Program-made: the position numbers and the translations under genes | Origin: Liolophura sinensis | Taxonomy: Eukaryota > Mollusca > Polyplacophora > Chitonida > Chitonidae | Length of the DNA: 64,000 nt | Assembly: GCF_032854445.1 (NCBI RefSeq) | Contig: NC_088304.1 | Coordinates: 11,233,704-11,297,703, forward strand | Direction of reading: 5' to 3' | The notes under the pieces: generated by a model | The model's database searches: none | What the model saw: only the letters and a program-made list of their open reading frames with translations | What the model was told of the DNA's origin: nothing | In this document: positions 34,930 through 47,500 of the stretch, piece by piece | How positions within the stretch are numbered: the stretch's first letter is position 1 | How the letters are laid out: each line of letters begins with the position of its first letter

Positions 34930-37900
34930 CACAATTAGAACCCACCCCCATGAAGAACTTTTACTCTGCATGACTCGTTCATCGCAGTCCACAGCTCTAC
35001 GATTCCACCATGTAATTGAAACATTACGATCATCAGCTAAGCTACGTTAAGGACCTGTCCCTCTAATCCTACAAATGCGAGCTGTGCCATAAAACATTTC
35101 ATATGGCTCAGGATTGCACCAACACCATTCGCCCAATGTGCCCGGGTACCCGCAAACAACACAATATTTTCGAAAAGTTCGTGGATATGGGCATTTACCT
35201 CCGGGAAGACGAAGACAGGATATTCCCTTACCGAGCATGTCACGACCTCCAAGCAACTATCGGCCGAATGGCACGGACACCCCATAACATTCTCATCAGA
35301 GTTAAAATGAACTCCACCGTCCCCACACACGACCAGTCCGTGTGCGATCCCTACGCTTTTCTTCGGAACGATGACGGCTTACCTCAATACCATCAGCCGA
35401 GCTCAGTTGCAATTCATGGATAATTCACACAGGACTACGCCTACATCCTGGACCAGTTGCAAAAGTGCATCGATCCCAACAACAACAAACGGTCTTACAC
35501 TCGGCCGATGCGAGACAACTTCGTGGCCTATATCCATCAACTCTCTGGCCCCGATTCAACTCGGGGAAGTATGACCTGAACTTGACCAGGTGGAGTTAAA
35601 TCTGTTCCTCGATCAAGTCAGGTGATTGATAGTGTTTACTCAAGCGCAACAACAATGACATGTGACTGGCCAATCCATAGTTTAAGTTTCTAGAGGGGCC
35701 CAAAGGAAGGGTCAGCACGCCAGCGCGGCGCAACGACTCAGGAGCCTTCCACCAAAGCGGTTGATCTGAGTTGAAGTCCAGCTCATGCTGGCTTCCTCTC
35801 CATCCGAAAGTGGGAGGGCTGGACAAAAACCTGCGGATGGTCGTGGGTTTCCTCCAGCCATGATTCTGGAGGCCGTCGTTTTAGTGAAGTATTTTTACGT
35901 AAGACGAACTTAAATATATAAAATAAATTACTGCACATTCCAAATTACTTCATCCGTAATTATAGTAAAAATAAATGCATCAAGACCGACGACTGTCGCG
36001 TTACCAAAGGCAAGCTTTGTTTTAGCTGCATAGATTCCCTCGCCCGGATGTAGGAAACGGTCCTTCCACCGCGCCAGACTTTCGACAGCGATCCCAGTCA
36101 CGAACAGATCATGGAAGCCAACGATAGGATGCGCACCGTAAAAGATTTGCTGCGGTTGTACAATAATCTGGACGTGAGGCCTTCAAGGAGGTGGCGGAAA
36201 AGATGGTGACGTTCTACTAAACGCTGAACATTGATGTGCTTAAATCATAATTCCAAATCCCAGCTTCTTGTTTCCCGGTTTGAGCTTTGTGTTGACTGTC
36301 ATTGGCCAGAACGACAAAGACATGCACGATTGCCTAAAGAAAATATCGTTCGTTGGCCAAGTATGATTTTCAATCATTCACACGCGGTGTGAATTGCATA
36401 CGGGGAAAGCAGCGGATCGTGGGGGTTAAATATCAACCCTTTGTACTTGGCTTGCCTAGCCTCACCCATGCCTGCACGTCACTACATCAGATGACGACGA
36501 GGCGGAGAGAAGTTCGTTCCCTCCGGCACAGCGACTAGTCTGGTAGAAAAATGGTCGGGCTGGCAGTCACACCAGCTTGCAGAAACCATACGCCACCTTT
36601 CTGACCACAAGGAGAATCGCGTCGGTAATCGTCAACTACCCGTGGACGAGTTCACCCACATCGACGGACGCCCCTCCGTCTTCCAGTTCCACCGTTGCTA
36701 TTATCACTACCATGGCCGTCACCTGAATCACCCAGGCCAGGGTGAGCTACACTCCAACGACCAACGAGGCTTTACACCCCAAGACTTAGGAAAGGAAGTG
36801 GACGACAACGAAGCGTACGACCAGTCACTGGGTTAAGAGCTGAAATTCATGTCTGAATGTCATTCGAAGGTGTTCATATATGGTGTACCTTCGCATGCCA
36901 AAAACGGACCGGACTCATGCGCTTTACTCCAGCAGTACGCCCGACCTCTATCAGAGCGACGACCGGCGATGAAAACTCATCTGGTGGAGTCTGTTGCTCA
37001 AGGCCGGTTGTTTGGCTTCGTCGAATGTGACATTTCACGTTTCAGACCGTCTCGAAACGAGCTTTGCGGAATATCCAACCAGTTTTTAAATGTACCGACA
37101 TCAGCCCTACGCACGGAACAATGACATCATGCCTCGTCTGAGGCGAATGCTGATTAGGAGTATGTTCGGCACAAAAATTCTTCTGCTCACCCCGTTAATG
37201 CAATGGTACCTCGCTCACGGGCTGGTAGTGATCCAAGTCTACCAAGTGATGGACTACACGGCCAGGAGAGTCTTCCAAACATTTTGCGTATGCCATCACC
37301 CGAGCCCGCCGACAAGGGGACCCTAAAGTTTCCACGGCGATCATCGATGAAACGATGAAGTTACTGGGGAATTTCGGCTATGCCGAAACAGTGACGGCAA
37401 AACCAAGATCGACACGTGGATTGGAAAATCTGTGGCCTGGCGAAGACTCCCAAATTAATGGGGAGTGTACAGTTCCGTACCGGCTACCAGATCGTTGGCG
37501 ACACCTTCGAAGTGGTCGGCAGCAAGAAGACTATTCGTTACAACCTACCGTTCATATATGGTGTAACAGTACGCCAAACTTCGTATATTGGAGCTCTACT
37601 ACGATTTCGAGGATCGGTTCTTTGACAAGTCTGACTGGAAGTACTGTGAGATGCATACGGACTCCATCCTGGTACATGACCCGGACTGAGAATCCCAATC
37701 GTCAGCTGCGGGCGACATATGAAGAAGAGCAGGAAAAGTGGTTGCCCCGACGCGACCATTACGACTTTAATAAACACACCCCGGGCTCTTCTAAGTCAAG
37801 TTGACCGAAAATGGTATCATCTGTTTGTGATCGAAGACGTACTATTGTTATGGCGGGGATTAAAACTGCAAGTACAAACTCTCCTGTGAAGACGTCAATG

Positions 37901-38090
37901 TCTTAGTGTGTGGACAAAGACGCGTACCTCTCCGTGTTGCGCAACCATAAGCGCGCAATTGGCGTAAACCGAGATATGCGTATGCGGTGAACAGCATGTA
38001 TTCCTACACTCAACAGAAAGATGCTTTCGGTTATATTTACAGCAGGCGTAAAGTACTGCCGGACGGTGTGAGCACCTGACTGTCACCGAC
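34930..38090 (+). pseudogene. Family-B DNA polymerase relic (Polinton/adintovirus-like), broken
   Basis: A decayed gene read in all three plus frames. Segments occur in the usual N-to-C order: a Cys/His region (about 35075-35150), an exonuclease-side segment with LLRLYNNLDVRPS (about 36150), a PLYLACL segment (about 36440), an endonuclease-like FHRCYYHYH block (about 36690), a palm segment with RLFGFVECDIS (about 37005) and KLLGNFGY (about 37358), the active-site block EMHTDSIL (about 37650), and C-terminal EEEQEKWLPRRD (about 37722). Many stops and frameshifts interrupt it, and a SINE splits it at 35705. In the YxDTDS motif the first Asp is His. Such polymerases replicate Polinton-type transposons and related animal viruses; no capsid, integrase or terminal repeats are seen here, so the parent element is uncertain. 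Confidence 0.75.
35705..35935 (+). mobile_element. SINE (family 1) inside the polymerase relic
   Basis: CACGCCAGCGCGGCGCAACG head remnant, then CTCATGCTGGCTTCCTCTCC, ending in AATATATAAAATAAATTA. It separates the N-terminal from the exonuclease-like part of the relic. Confidence 0.75.
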
Positions 38091-38307
38091 TGTTACTCTT
38101 GAGCATGACGTTATGTCTTGCCGTGAAGGCGAAACAGACACACTGTATGCGTCATCTCTTTGTTTTTTTCTCTTATTCATAGAATAGATTAGTGCAAATT
38201 GAAAACGAAACATGGAAAACTGAGCGATAAAAAAGGTGGGCTGTACCTCCAAACTGGTGGTCCACCCGATCGATCACGATTAAGTCGTTATCGTACATCC
38301 CACACAA

Positions 38308-38578
38308 TTTATTTATTTATTTATTTGATTGGTGATTTACGCCGTACTCAAGAATATTTCACATATACGACGACGACCAGCATTATGGTGGGAGGAAACC
38401 GGGCAGAGCCCAGTGGAAAACCCTCGACCATCCACAGGTTGCTGGCAGACCTTCCCACGTACGACCGGAGAGGAAGCCAGCATGAGCTGGACTTGGACTC
38501 ACAGCAACCGCATTGGTGAGAGGCTTCTGGATCATTACGCTGCACTAGCGCGCTAACCAACTGAGATACGGAGGCCCC
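38308..38578 (-). mobile_element. tRNA-derived SINE (family 1), full length
   Basis: The (ATTT)n tail is at 38308 and the head is GGGGCCTCCGTATCTCAGTT at 38578. Complete apart from small changes in the A box. Confidence 0.85.
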
Positions 38579-41200
38579 GTACAATAATTGAACATATGAA
38601 AAGTGCTTCGCGTGGGACAAACAGTGGACTGTACTTAGCTTTTTGTGAAGGTTCAGTCAAAACACTTTCACTGAAGTGTTGTGGTACTCGGTGTTAGCTG
38701 TCTTGCATGGTATTCGTCTGGCATCAATAGCACATGGGGTGTTGGTATCGAAGCTCCGCGGGTCATCTAGTTCACTAAAAATTTCACAAGGCCAAATTCT
38801 TCACCAGACTGTCACTAAGGGTGTGACTGACGGGTAGAGTAATAAGCTGAGGTTCCGTGTTTTGGGGAGAGTTAGCGACGCCTGTTAACATTGTTAGTTT
38901 GAACAATAACATAAAGCCAAAACTCCGATGTGCTTATCAAAGTACACAATTCAGAGATGCTCACCTACATGTAAAAGGAGTCGGTCCAAGTGTGGACAGT
39001 AGAGCGAGCTGACAACCTTTTCTCCATTGAACACGAAATAATCTCTGCATTTCCTGTTGATTTGTTGAAATACTAGTTTTAGGACTACTTCCCTTTCGGA
39101 TATCGTTGCCCGTCAAATGGGCGCTTTTATTACTACATATTTATTATCATACATATTTATTAATTGGCTTGCATTACTTATTGTCTATTTACATATATAC
39201 ATTAGTTTTATGACTGCGTTTTTTTTTCAGCGTATATTTTCATTCAAATAAATTTAGAACTTATTAGTGGAGTATGGTATTTGTGATTTTAAAATGTCGT
39301 AGGGTGCTGACGCGCGAGCATCCAGTTAAGGAGAGGAAGACAGAATAGGAATAATGCAGCTTTATTTCACAAAAGAACAAATACAAAGAACCCCTGTAGC
39401 ACTGGAATAACAATAAGTCAACAAAGCAAAATGCCTGTATACGCCATATGACTGATTATGCGTTTCACAAAACAGTGGATTATAAAATACGATATAACAT
39501 AATTAAGGAATAATTAATGTATGAGAGCATCCAAAATAATTCGATAGCAATATATACAAATATTTATATACGTTGCGCAGTGCATTGTGAGTTTAAAACT
39601 AAAGTATGTGTAACTAAAAAAAGGCAAAGAACATAATAATTTTATTCTAATGGTATTTTTTGTTAATCCAAAAAACAACAAGAAATAAACAACAACAAAT
39701 TAATAGTAACAAAAACAGCAACAGAAGAATGTATTAATATTAATAATTAAAATTACTGCAAATTTTGAAAATCGATAGGATTACATTTAGCACACCTTCG
39801 TGCCCCAAGTTTATTTAAATAAATCAGCGTTAAAAGGGTATGTCATCAATATGTGCATCGTCTTCAGTCTGAATGCCAGTTACATAAAGTCCTCTGTCTG
39901 GTATTTCCGATTAATCGTTACCTTTGTCTATTGATTCGCACACTGTATAAAATTGTGTGTTTTTACATGGATGTCCACTTATGTGTATTGAACACAAAGC
40001 CATTTGCGTTGGTCTTAATGCTCCTGGCCTCTCCTCACTCGTGTCGACATGTTTGTACCGTTTAACCCAACAATCATGGAGCAAAAAAGAAACAAAACAG
40101 CGTATAAACAAAAATACACTAACAAGACAGTTTTTATTGGTTTGGGGGGTAACGTAAAAATACAGACTGAGCCGGAGTTAAAACAATAGTGTTCACCTAT
40201 TTCACATTATAACGAGGGATACGCAATTAATACAGTAAAACATAAGCATATTAATGCTGCGGGCTCAGCCTGAAATTAACCGATATACATAAAAAATACA
40301 TATATCGGGTGGGCGAAAAAGATGCGTTTCCCTGCCTCATCCAGGAAGAAGGTATATGAAAACCTGTTCCAGATATTATAAACATTCCACTGGCGAGCCA
40401 TTCCATGTAATATTTCCCAGCAACACGAATCCGTTCTTTGTAGTTCCCTTCGTGAATTTTTTGAGTTATGTGGCCTCTGCCCAGGTCCCCCGTTTCCATA
40501 CCCACCTATAATATTACCGTTTCGTCAACCGACTTTAGTGTGCAACCTTGTATGCGAGTCTCCCCGTTTCCAAATTTAAGTCTCACAGTTTCAGGATTGG
40601 TGCAGCAACAGAGGCAGCTGGGCAGGGGTTCTGAGGTTTCCGGGTTAGGCAGGTCGGCAGGTGGGAGTACTGACAGAACAGTATTTTATATTACAGCATC
40701 TATAATGCCTTGTTGAGTTATCTTTGCAGCTGCCTACAGCCAGTATCACTGCCTTTGGTCTGGCACACGGGATAAGTGCCTCTTGGCCACATGATGTCGT
40801 AATGGTAAATATTTCACTTTTAAATTTAACTGAAATTTAACTTAATTTAAATTTTTTTTTTTGCCTATATCCTTGGAAAATGTGAAGAAAACAGACGTTC
40901 TGACAGTACAAGCCAGCCTCTCTGTTTTATTAGCGAAATGGAATCGTCCCAGCGTCTATGGCGAGGAGGGCAACTGTGTACAGATTATCAATTCGAACAC
41001 ACTTCCCTCACCATTGTCTTTAATGTTAAAGTTTTTGGAGGTATGTTAGAATGTCCATTAACTGCTGTAATGATAATAGTAATTATAATGATAAATCTTT
41101 ATTTTAGACACAAAGGTACATATGATTTACATCGTTAGAAAATGTATACTCAGCTAGTACCAAGAATTCTGAATGTATACAATCAATGTCCAGGCCTATT
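38579..41200. other. Gene-poor interval between C and D
   Basis: AT-rich, with homopolymer-rich stretches at 39200-39830. ORFs of 60-84 codons (39853-40065, 40251-40505, 40468-40716, 40861-41049) show no motif I recognise. The minus ORF 40505-40251 (GNYKERIRVAGKYYMEWLAS) has a protein-like composition but no family match and no supporting splice context. Confidence 0.5.
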
Positions 41201-41203
41201 TTC

Positions 41204-41268
41204 TTATTTACTTATCTATTTGATTGGTGTTTTACGCTGTAATCAATGATATTTCACTTATACGACTT
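41204..41268 (-). mobile_element. SINE tail fragment
   Basis: TTACTTATCTATTTGATTGG then TGTTTTACGC...CACTTATACGAC, the reverse of the family-1 3' end only. Confidence 0.5.
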
Positions 41269-41502
41269 AAATGTACAATGAATGTCATTTACAGTAGTAT
41301 ATACAAACACAAACTTGGCCACGAGTTATGAAAACGATCATACTTAGTAGATGTCCTACTTAGTTACATGTTTTGTAATTTTGTCGCCCTATGCCTAGTC
41401 AGACTTAAAACTGTTTTGAAAGGCAGGGCAGGATTAGTTAATAGGTCGTTGTCGGCATTATTTTCTTTGTTCACATTGTCCAGCACGGATACATCATCGC
41501 TT

Positions 41503-44500
41503 TCATTCCCTGTGTACGGCCGTCACCCACACTCCGGTTTTGGTGCTCGACAGAAGGGGATTGTCCTTAAACTTTAGAGGTTTCTACAATTAAAGTAGAG
41601 AAATGAGCACTATTACTCACGAAACTTCCGGGTTTGCCAGGCACCTGTCAAATGGCGATGGTTTGATGGCCGCCACCTAAAAACTGACAGTCGCTGATGA
41701 AGGAGAAGTACACAAGTACACGTACACATAAACTCTTGACTATTAAGGCCTGGTGCGCCAATCCAGTTCTCGCCGATTCTGCTAAGGCCAGCTGCAGTGG
41801 CGTAGTGGTTAGAGAGCCTCCCTCTTAAACGGTACATCCCGGGTTCAATCCCAAACCCGTCAAATAAGCCAATGACAATTGAGAATCATGGGTGATGTAC
41901 TTAATTATACCTAGGGACAATTTCCTTTATAGCAAATTTCCGCCACAATCACTTGATATATCAACCATATAGTGAAAATATTTAATATGTCATACTTACA
42001 GTCTTACTGTTGGGGACAAATCTGTACTTCTGTAAGAGCTGGACGATGATAAACTTCATCTCAATCAGAGCCAGTCTCATTCCGATACAGTGCCTGGGAC
42101 CGTACCCGAACGGGATCCACTGGAGTGGGTGGTGCTTCTCCTTGTTTTCCGGGGAGAATCTGACCAATGAAAATCACATAACAAGTCACGTGATCTGTTA
42201 TCTGGCCAATGGAAGTCATGCAAGTACAGTGTCCTATTAAACACTTGTCCGGGAAAACATATACATGTACAGATTAACTCCATCGTTCATGTCCAACATG
42301 TCCAATTACAAACAACCAATTCAATACCCTATAGGAGCTTTGATTTAATATAATTAACTGTTACTTTTTCATTTTCATTGAAAATTAGGTCATACTATTC
42401 ATCTGTTTCTTTTCCGTACTTTTTCTACTTGGCTATACATTTCTGGTAACCTCTTCCCGCCTCATTTATTCCTGATATATTATTACAACAATACAATTGT
42501 GCCTTTCGTCAACTCTTACATAAAATTTTGTAAGGAAAGGGTCATGTAAGTTGTAGAACTTGCTACCCAATCATTTTCATCAACTGTCACTAAAACAACT
42601 CCAAACTAACTTTTTGTATCCCTTGTTTGACAGCATTGACAGTATCAAAATGGAGAAGTGCTTAAGGCGGGTTAACTTGTCGACTGGTCTTGTCAATCAA
42701 TCTTACACAGAAATATCTGCTCACTCAAGGGGTATAGTTTACGTGTGACAAAACAATCTTTTGACAAAACAAGACATTTTTAATACCCCGATAGAGAGTG
42801 TCATTACACCGATATAAATGTGCATGTCCACTCGTACCTTTCTGGATCAAACACTTCCGGATCGGGCCAGTAACCGGGGTCATGGTGGATCATGTAGATT
42901 GGTAAAGCCACGCCCATTCCTGCTGGAATGTGAACACCCCTAACTGTGATGTCACGACTGCATACCCTGTCCATTCTACAACACAGAAAACAAAGATATC
43001 AGGGTATCAACAAACTATAATTGAACACGTGGACATATTACAAATGAAGTCCTGGAATAAAACTTCTAGACTGAATTATTTCGCGTAACTCAACACTGCC
43101 TCGTGCTGTTTGACGTATATAAGATACTTTAAAAGGGTAAACTGTATAAAGAGGTATATAATATATCAGTAACAAGCAGTACCCCAAAGCGATGAGGCCA
43201 AGGAATTCTGATTGCTTATTGGTATTCTGGCTGTCTTAATTATGGGTACATCTGTATGTATTCATGACTGGTATGACTAGAACTGAACAAACTGGTGTGT
43301 TGTCATCACATTTAATATATATTACAATCACAGTAGACAATGTGATGTGACCCTGGCCTGGGGCATGCTTAGTTCACAAACTGAATTCGGCCATTTACAT
43401 TGGGGTTTGTTTATTGATATTCTGATTTGGTCATTTATATTGGAGTTTGCTTATTGATATTCTGATTCAATGGTTTATATTACGGTTTAGTTACTGGTAT
43501 TCTGATTCGGTAATTTACATTGGGGTTTGTTTATTGATATTCTGATTCGGTAATTTATTTTGGAGTTTGCTTATTGATATTCTGACTGCATGATTTATAT
43601 TAGGGTTTATTTATTGATATTCTGATTCGATGGTTTATATTACGGTTTAGTTATTGATATTTTCATGCGGCGATTTATACTGGGGTTTGCTTATTGATAA
43701 TCCGGTTCGGCGATATATATTGGGTTTATTTATTGATATTCTGGTTCGGTGGTTTATATTAAGGTTTGTTTATTTATATTCTGATTCGGCAATTTACGTT
43801 CGATTCATTTATTGATATTCTCATGCGGCAATTTGTATCGGGGTTTGCTTACTGATATTTTGATTCGGTGATTTATATTGGGGTCTGCTTATTGATAAAA
43901 TGATTCGCTTATTTATATTATGGTTTATTTGTTGGTATTCGGATTGTCTCATAGTCTTATTGGTATTCTGGTTGGTTTTTCTCCCACCTTAATGATGGCC
44001 GCCATTCTAAAAAAGAAATATTCTTAAATATGGCGTTAAACATCAATATATATATATATATATATATGAATACATGTGTTGCCTCACGTGCTTACCTTCC
44101 CGCGGGAGGATTTATTCGTAGTCCTTCTTGGATCACCATGTCCAGGTAAGATAACTTACCGATGCTTTCATAATCAGGCCTTTTGCCCTAAAATGAAAAA
44201 GGCCCATACAATGAGAGGGTAGTGCTCGTCAGTCTAGGTGATAAGTTTATAATGGTAGCACAGGTATGTGAGTGAGTGACTGACTAACTGACAGGTCATT
44301 TACAAACTCGGTAGTGCTTGTCAGTCGAGGTGATAAGTTTGTGATGGTAGACAAGGTGTGTGATTGATTGACTGAGTGAGTGATAGGTGACTTAAAACCA
44401 TGTGAGTGAGTTAGTGACAGTTAACTTTAAAAAATTCGGGTCGTGATCGTCAATCTCCGCGATCAGCCTGTCCATGCTGTCCACATTGCCATGTGGTAGA

Positions 44501-47500
44501 ACAGGGCTGTGAGTGATTGAATGATGGATTGACAGGTGACTTACATCCAGGTACTGCTCGTCAATCTCGGCGATAAGCCCACCCATGAGGCCAAGATTCG
44601 TGGTCAGGTGGTAGAACAGTTGTGTGAGTGAGTGAGTGACAGGTGACTTACATCTGGATAGTGCTCGTCAATCTCGGTGATGAGTTTGTCCATGTGGTCT
44701 GGATTCATGGCCAGGTGGTAGAACAGATGGGCCAGTGTGGAGGCCGTGGTGTCGTAACCCGCCGCGAAGAACAGGATCGAGGCCGCCAGAATCTCCGAGT
44801 CCGTCAAACCTACAAAAACAGTCAGGAACATCTTAAAATATCATATCTTCTGCAATCTAGGGGAAGTAGGCCGCCACAGAGCAATTAAGGCATTTGTCTT
44901 TCAATCGCCAAGACATACAGGGTGCAGATTCAATTGCGGCTTTGGATAGAGCATTTGTGGACTTCTCCGTTCCAAGAGCTCAAGGGCTGTGGAGTCAAAG
45001 ACGTTCGTGTAACAGTCTAAAATTCGTTGAAAACCGCCATATTCACCATGATATCCTGTTAGTCTGATATAAACTTGATGTTGAACTAACAGAATATCTA
45101 TGTCATATTTAACAGACCAACACGTTGTAGCATCACTCAGACAAAGGACTTTCTGTTAAAATTAACAGATTAATTTTTTTAAGTGTGCAATGTCTGTGTC
45201 CGACGATTTTGGAAAGGACAAGGAACAGCACTAACCGTCCACTTTACGTATGTTGACAAACAAAACTCTTCAAGATATTTCCTTCAGTATAGCAGGCTAT
45301 AATTAACAGCAACATTGCATTCACTTCGACACGCATTCGTACACACACAAGCCAGGGTTAACCAAACTCTATGCGGACTCCTACACCAATGCAAAAAGCT
45401 CCACTTTTCCTCTTCTTCATTATGCCTTACTCTGCATCGCCAAGGAAAGTAGAACGACTGAGGAATGCTGTCTGGTTTACCTCAAGGCAAGTATTATCCA
45501 CCATACTGAATGAGATCAATGAAACCTACCTTGCCCTTTCCTTTTGTCCTTCCAGTAAGCGTCATCCCCTTCAGACTCATCGACTATTCCGTTACTATGG
45601 GAACCTGTCATGTTTCCCGACGCTGACTGGGCTTCCTTCTCTGCGTTGATCATGAGTTGTAAGAAGTCAGAATATTTCTAAAGATAACAAGAGTGAAAAC
45701 GTTTACGTGATAAAATTATCTAAAACAAATTTGGTTTGTTCCGGTATGGCCTAAAGTGTTTTAATATACAATTTTCAGTTTTGTCTTAACTGGACATCAT
45801 TGTATTCTTTTATTCGAAAATCAAATGTAACATATTTGAAGAACTACGTCATGGGATACTTTATATTTTGAGGCATAATTTGTTTTTTTCACAGTCGAAC
45901 AACCAACAACAACTTTCGTTTAACTGATGTTTTAATTTTTTTTTTTTTTTTGCTGTTTTATTTCTGTGTTCAGTATACGACAGTCATGACAACTGATAAC
46001 ATTTCCGAAAATGAAGTTGCTGCCCAGAGAGTGAGGACAGGACTCGAACTCACAACCTTTCTCGTTCAAACAAAGCACCTTTACCAAATGTGCAGCGACA
46101 GCAGAGCTATCACATTTTAAGTCTTTGTGAGAGTTTAGCTTTCACACATACCCCTGGATTGTTCCTTCGTTCTGCCAGCGCTTGTTTCACAACATTACTA
46201 AAGAAATTAATGGCATCTTTCGGCGAGATTTGGATCTTGAAAACTTTAATTAAAGGTTTCAAAAATGGAAAGAAAACTGAAAAGAAAGGAGCAACATGAA
46301 ACTCTGCACAAATAGAGAATAAATCATCACCTGTAAACGACCGGTTATATGTGAAACTGGACAGTAATGCTGAGGAAAACAAACTGCATAGCGTTTCATC
46401 TATGGCTTCTCGGATAGAAATGTTTTGGAAGTTTAAAAAAATGGACATTCTGGTCGTAAAGCTGATAACCTTGATGTTTTAATGTAGCATTAGTGAAAGT
46501 TTAAAAATTCTTTGAAAAAAGAACTTTACAACATTAGCTTTATAATATGCAAACTAGACAACGAGTGAATATAAATTAGTGTAGTTATTTAAAATGACCA
46601 TATCCATATACGGGCCACACTGTCAAACACTTACACAAAATTATCAAGGAAAGGGAGAATATGGAAAAGTCGAAAAATTTCCTAGCGTGTTTGACGAAAG
46701 GATCGTTCGGTGTGGTCTGGGTGTCCAGTTTAATGCCAAACGCTGTGGCGGCGATGACGTCCATGGTGTAGGCTCCAGTATGTCTGAAAATTACAAAATT
46801 CAGTGCAATGCTCTGTTAAAGTAAAGACTCTTATTTAAAGGTTCAATTGTCTTAATTGTAGATCGCCACGATATTTACAAGCTATAAAATAAGGAGCTGA
46901 TGGGGAAGAATTCTGTTTTGCGTCTCATCGAAGCGTGAATAAGCTTGGGAGTTTAAGCTTCCGCCAAGCAAAAATAGAACGAGTCAACATCAGCCTGTAT
47001 GCATTCAACTGTATATTTGGTATACACCAAACAGATATCTATTCAACTAGGATGCAAAATTTTGGAACCCATTCCACACAGCCATTTCTGACTTTAGTCA
47101 AAATTTAAAACGCGACCGTAAAACTTACTTTTCCGCTTTAATAGTTAAATTTTGTACACCTTATCAATGTTCCCGTTTGACAAATGTCTCTTAATTTTAA
47201 CTTCCAGTACCAAAAAAAAAAAAAAAAATCGGCATTGTGAAGATATTTGAAATTTTGAATTAACTCACAAACGGCTTTGTTGAATTGGCTGCAGATCTCA
47301 CCACACACTATAACTTTATAATTCCGATTTCCATATCCACTGAAAAAATTAATCTGTTAATTTTAACAAAAAATCTGCTGTCCGAGTGATCCTAGAATGC
47401 GTTCTGTTGTTATAACATAATAGTCTATCATATCCAAGATATCCTGTTAGTCTTATCTTTCAGAATCTTTATGTTTAATTACTAGAATACGTGTGTTATA

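Noticed and set aside
40560-40880. Possible biotin-ligase-like or other enzyme fragment (QQRQLGRGSEVS..., SWPHDVVM)
   Set aside because: Only a vague resemblance to a GRG...WPND pattern. Frames are short, and no continuous model or further motif supports it.
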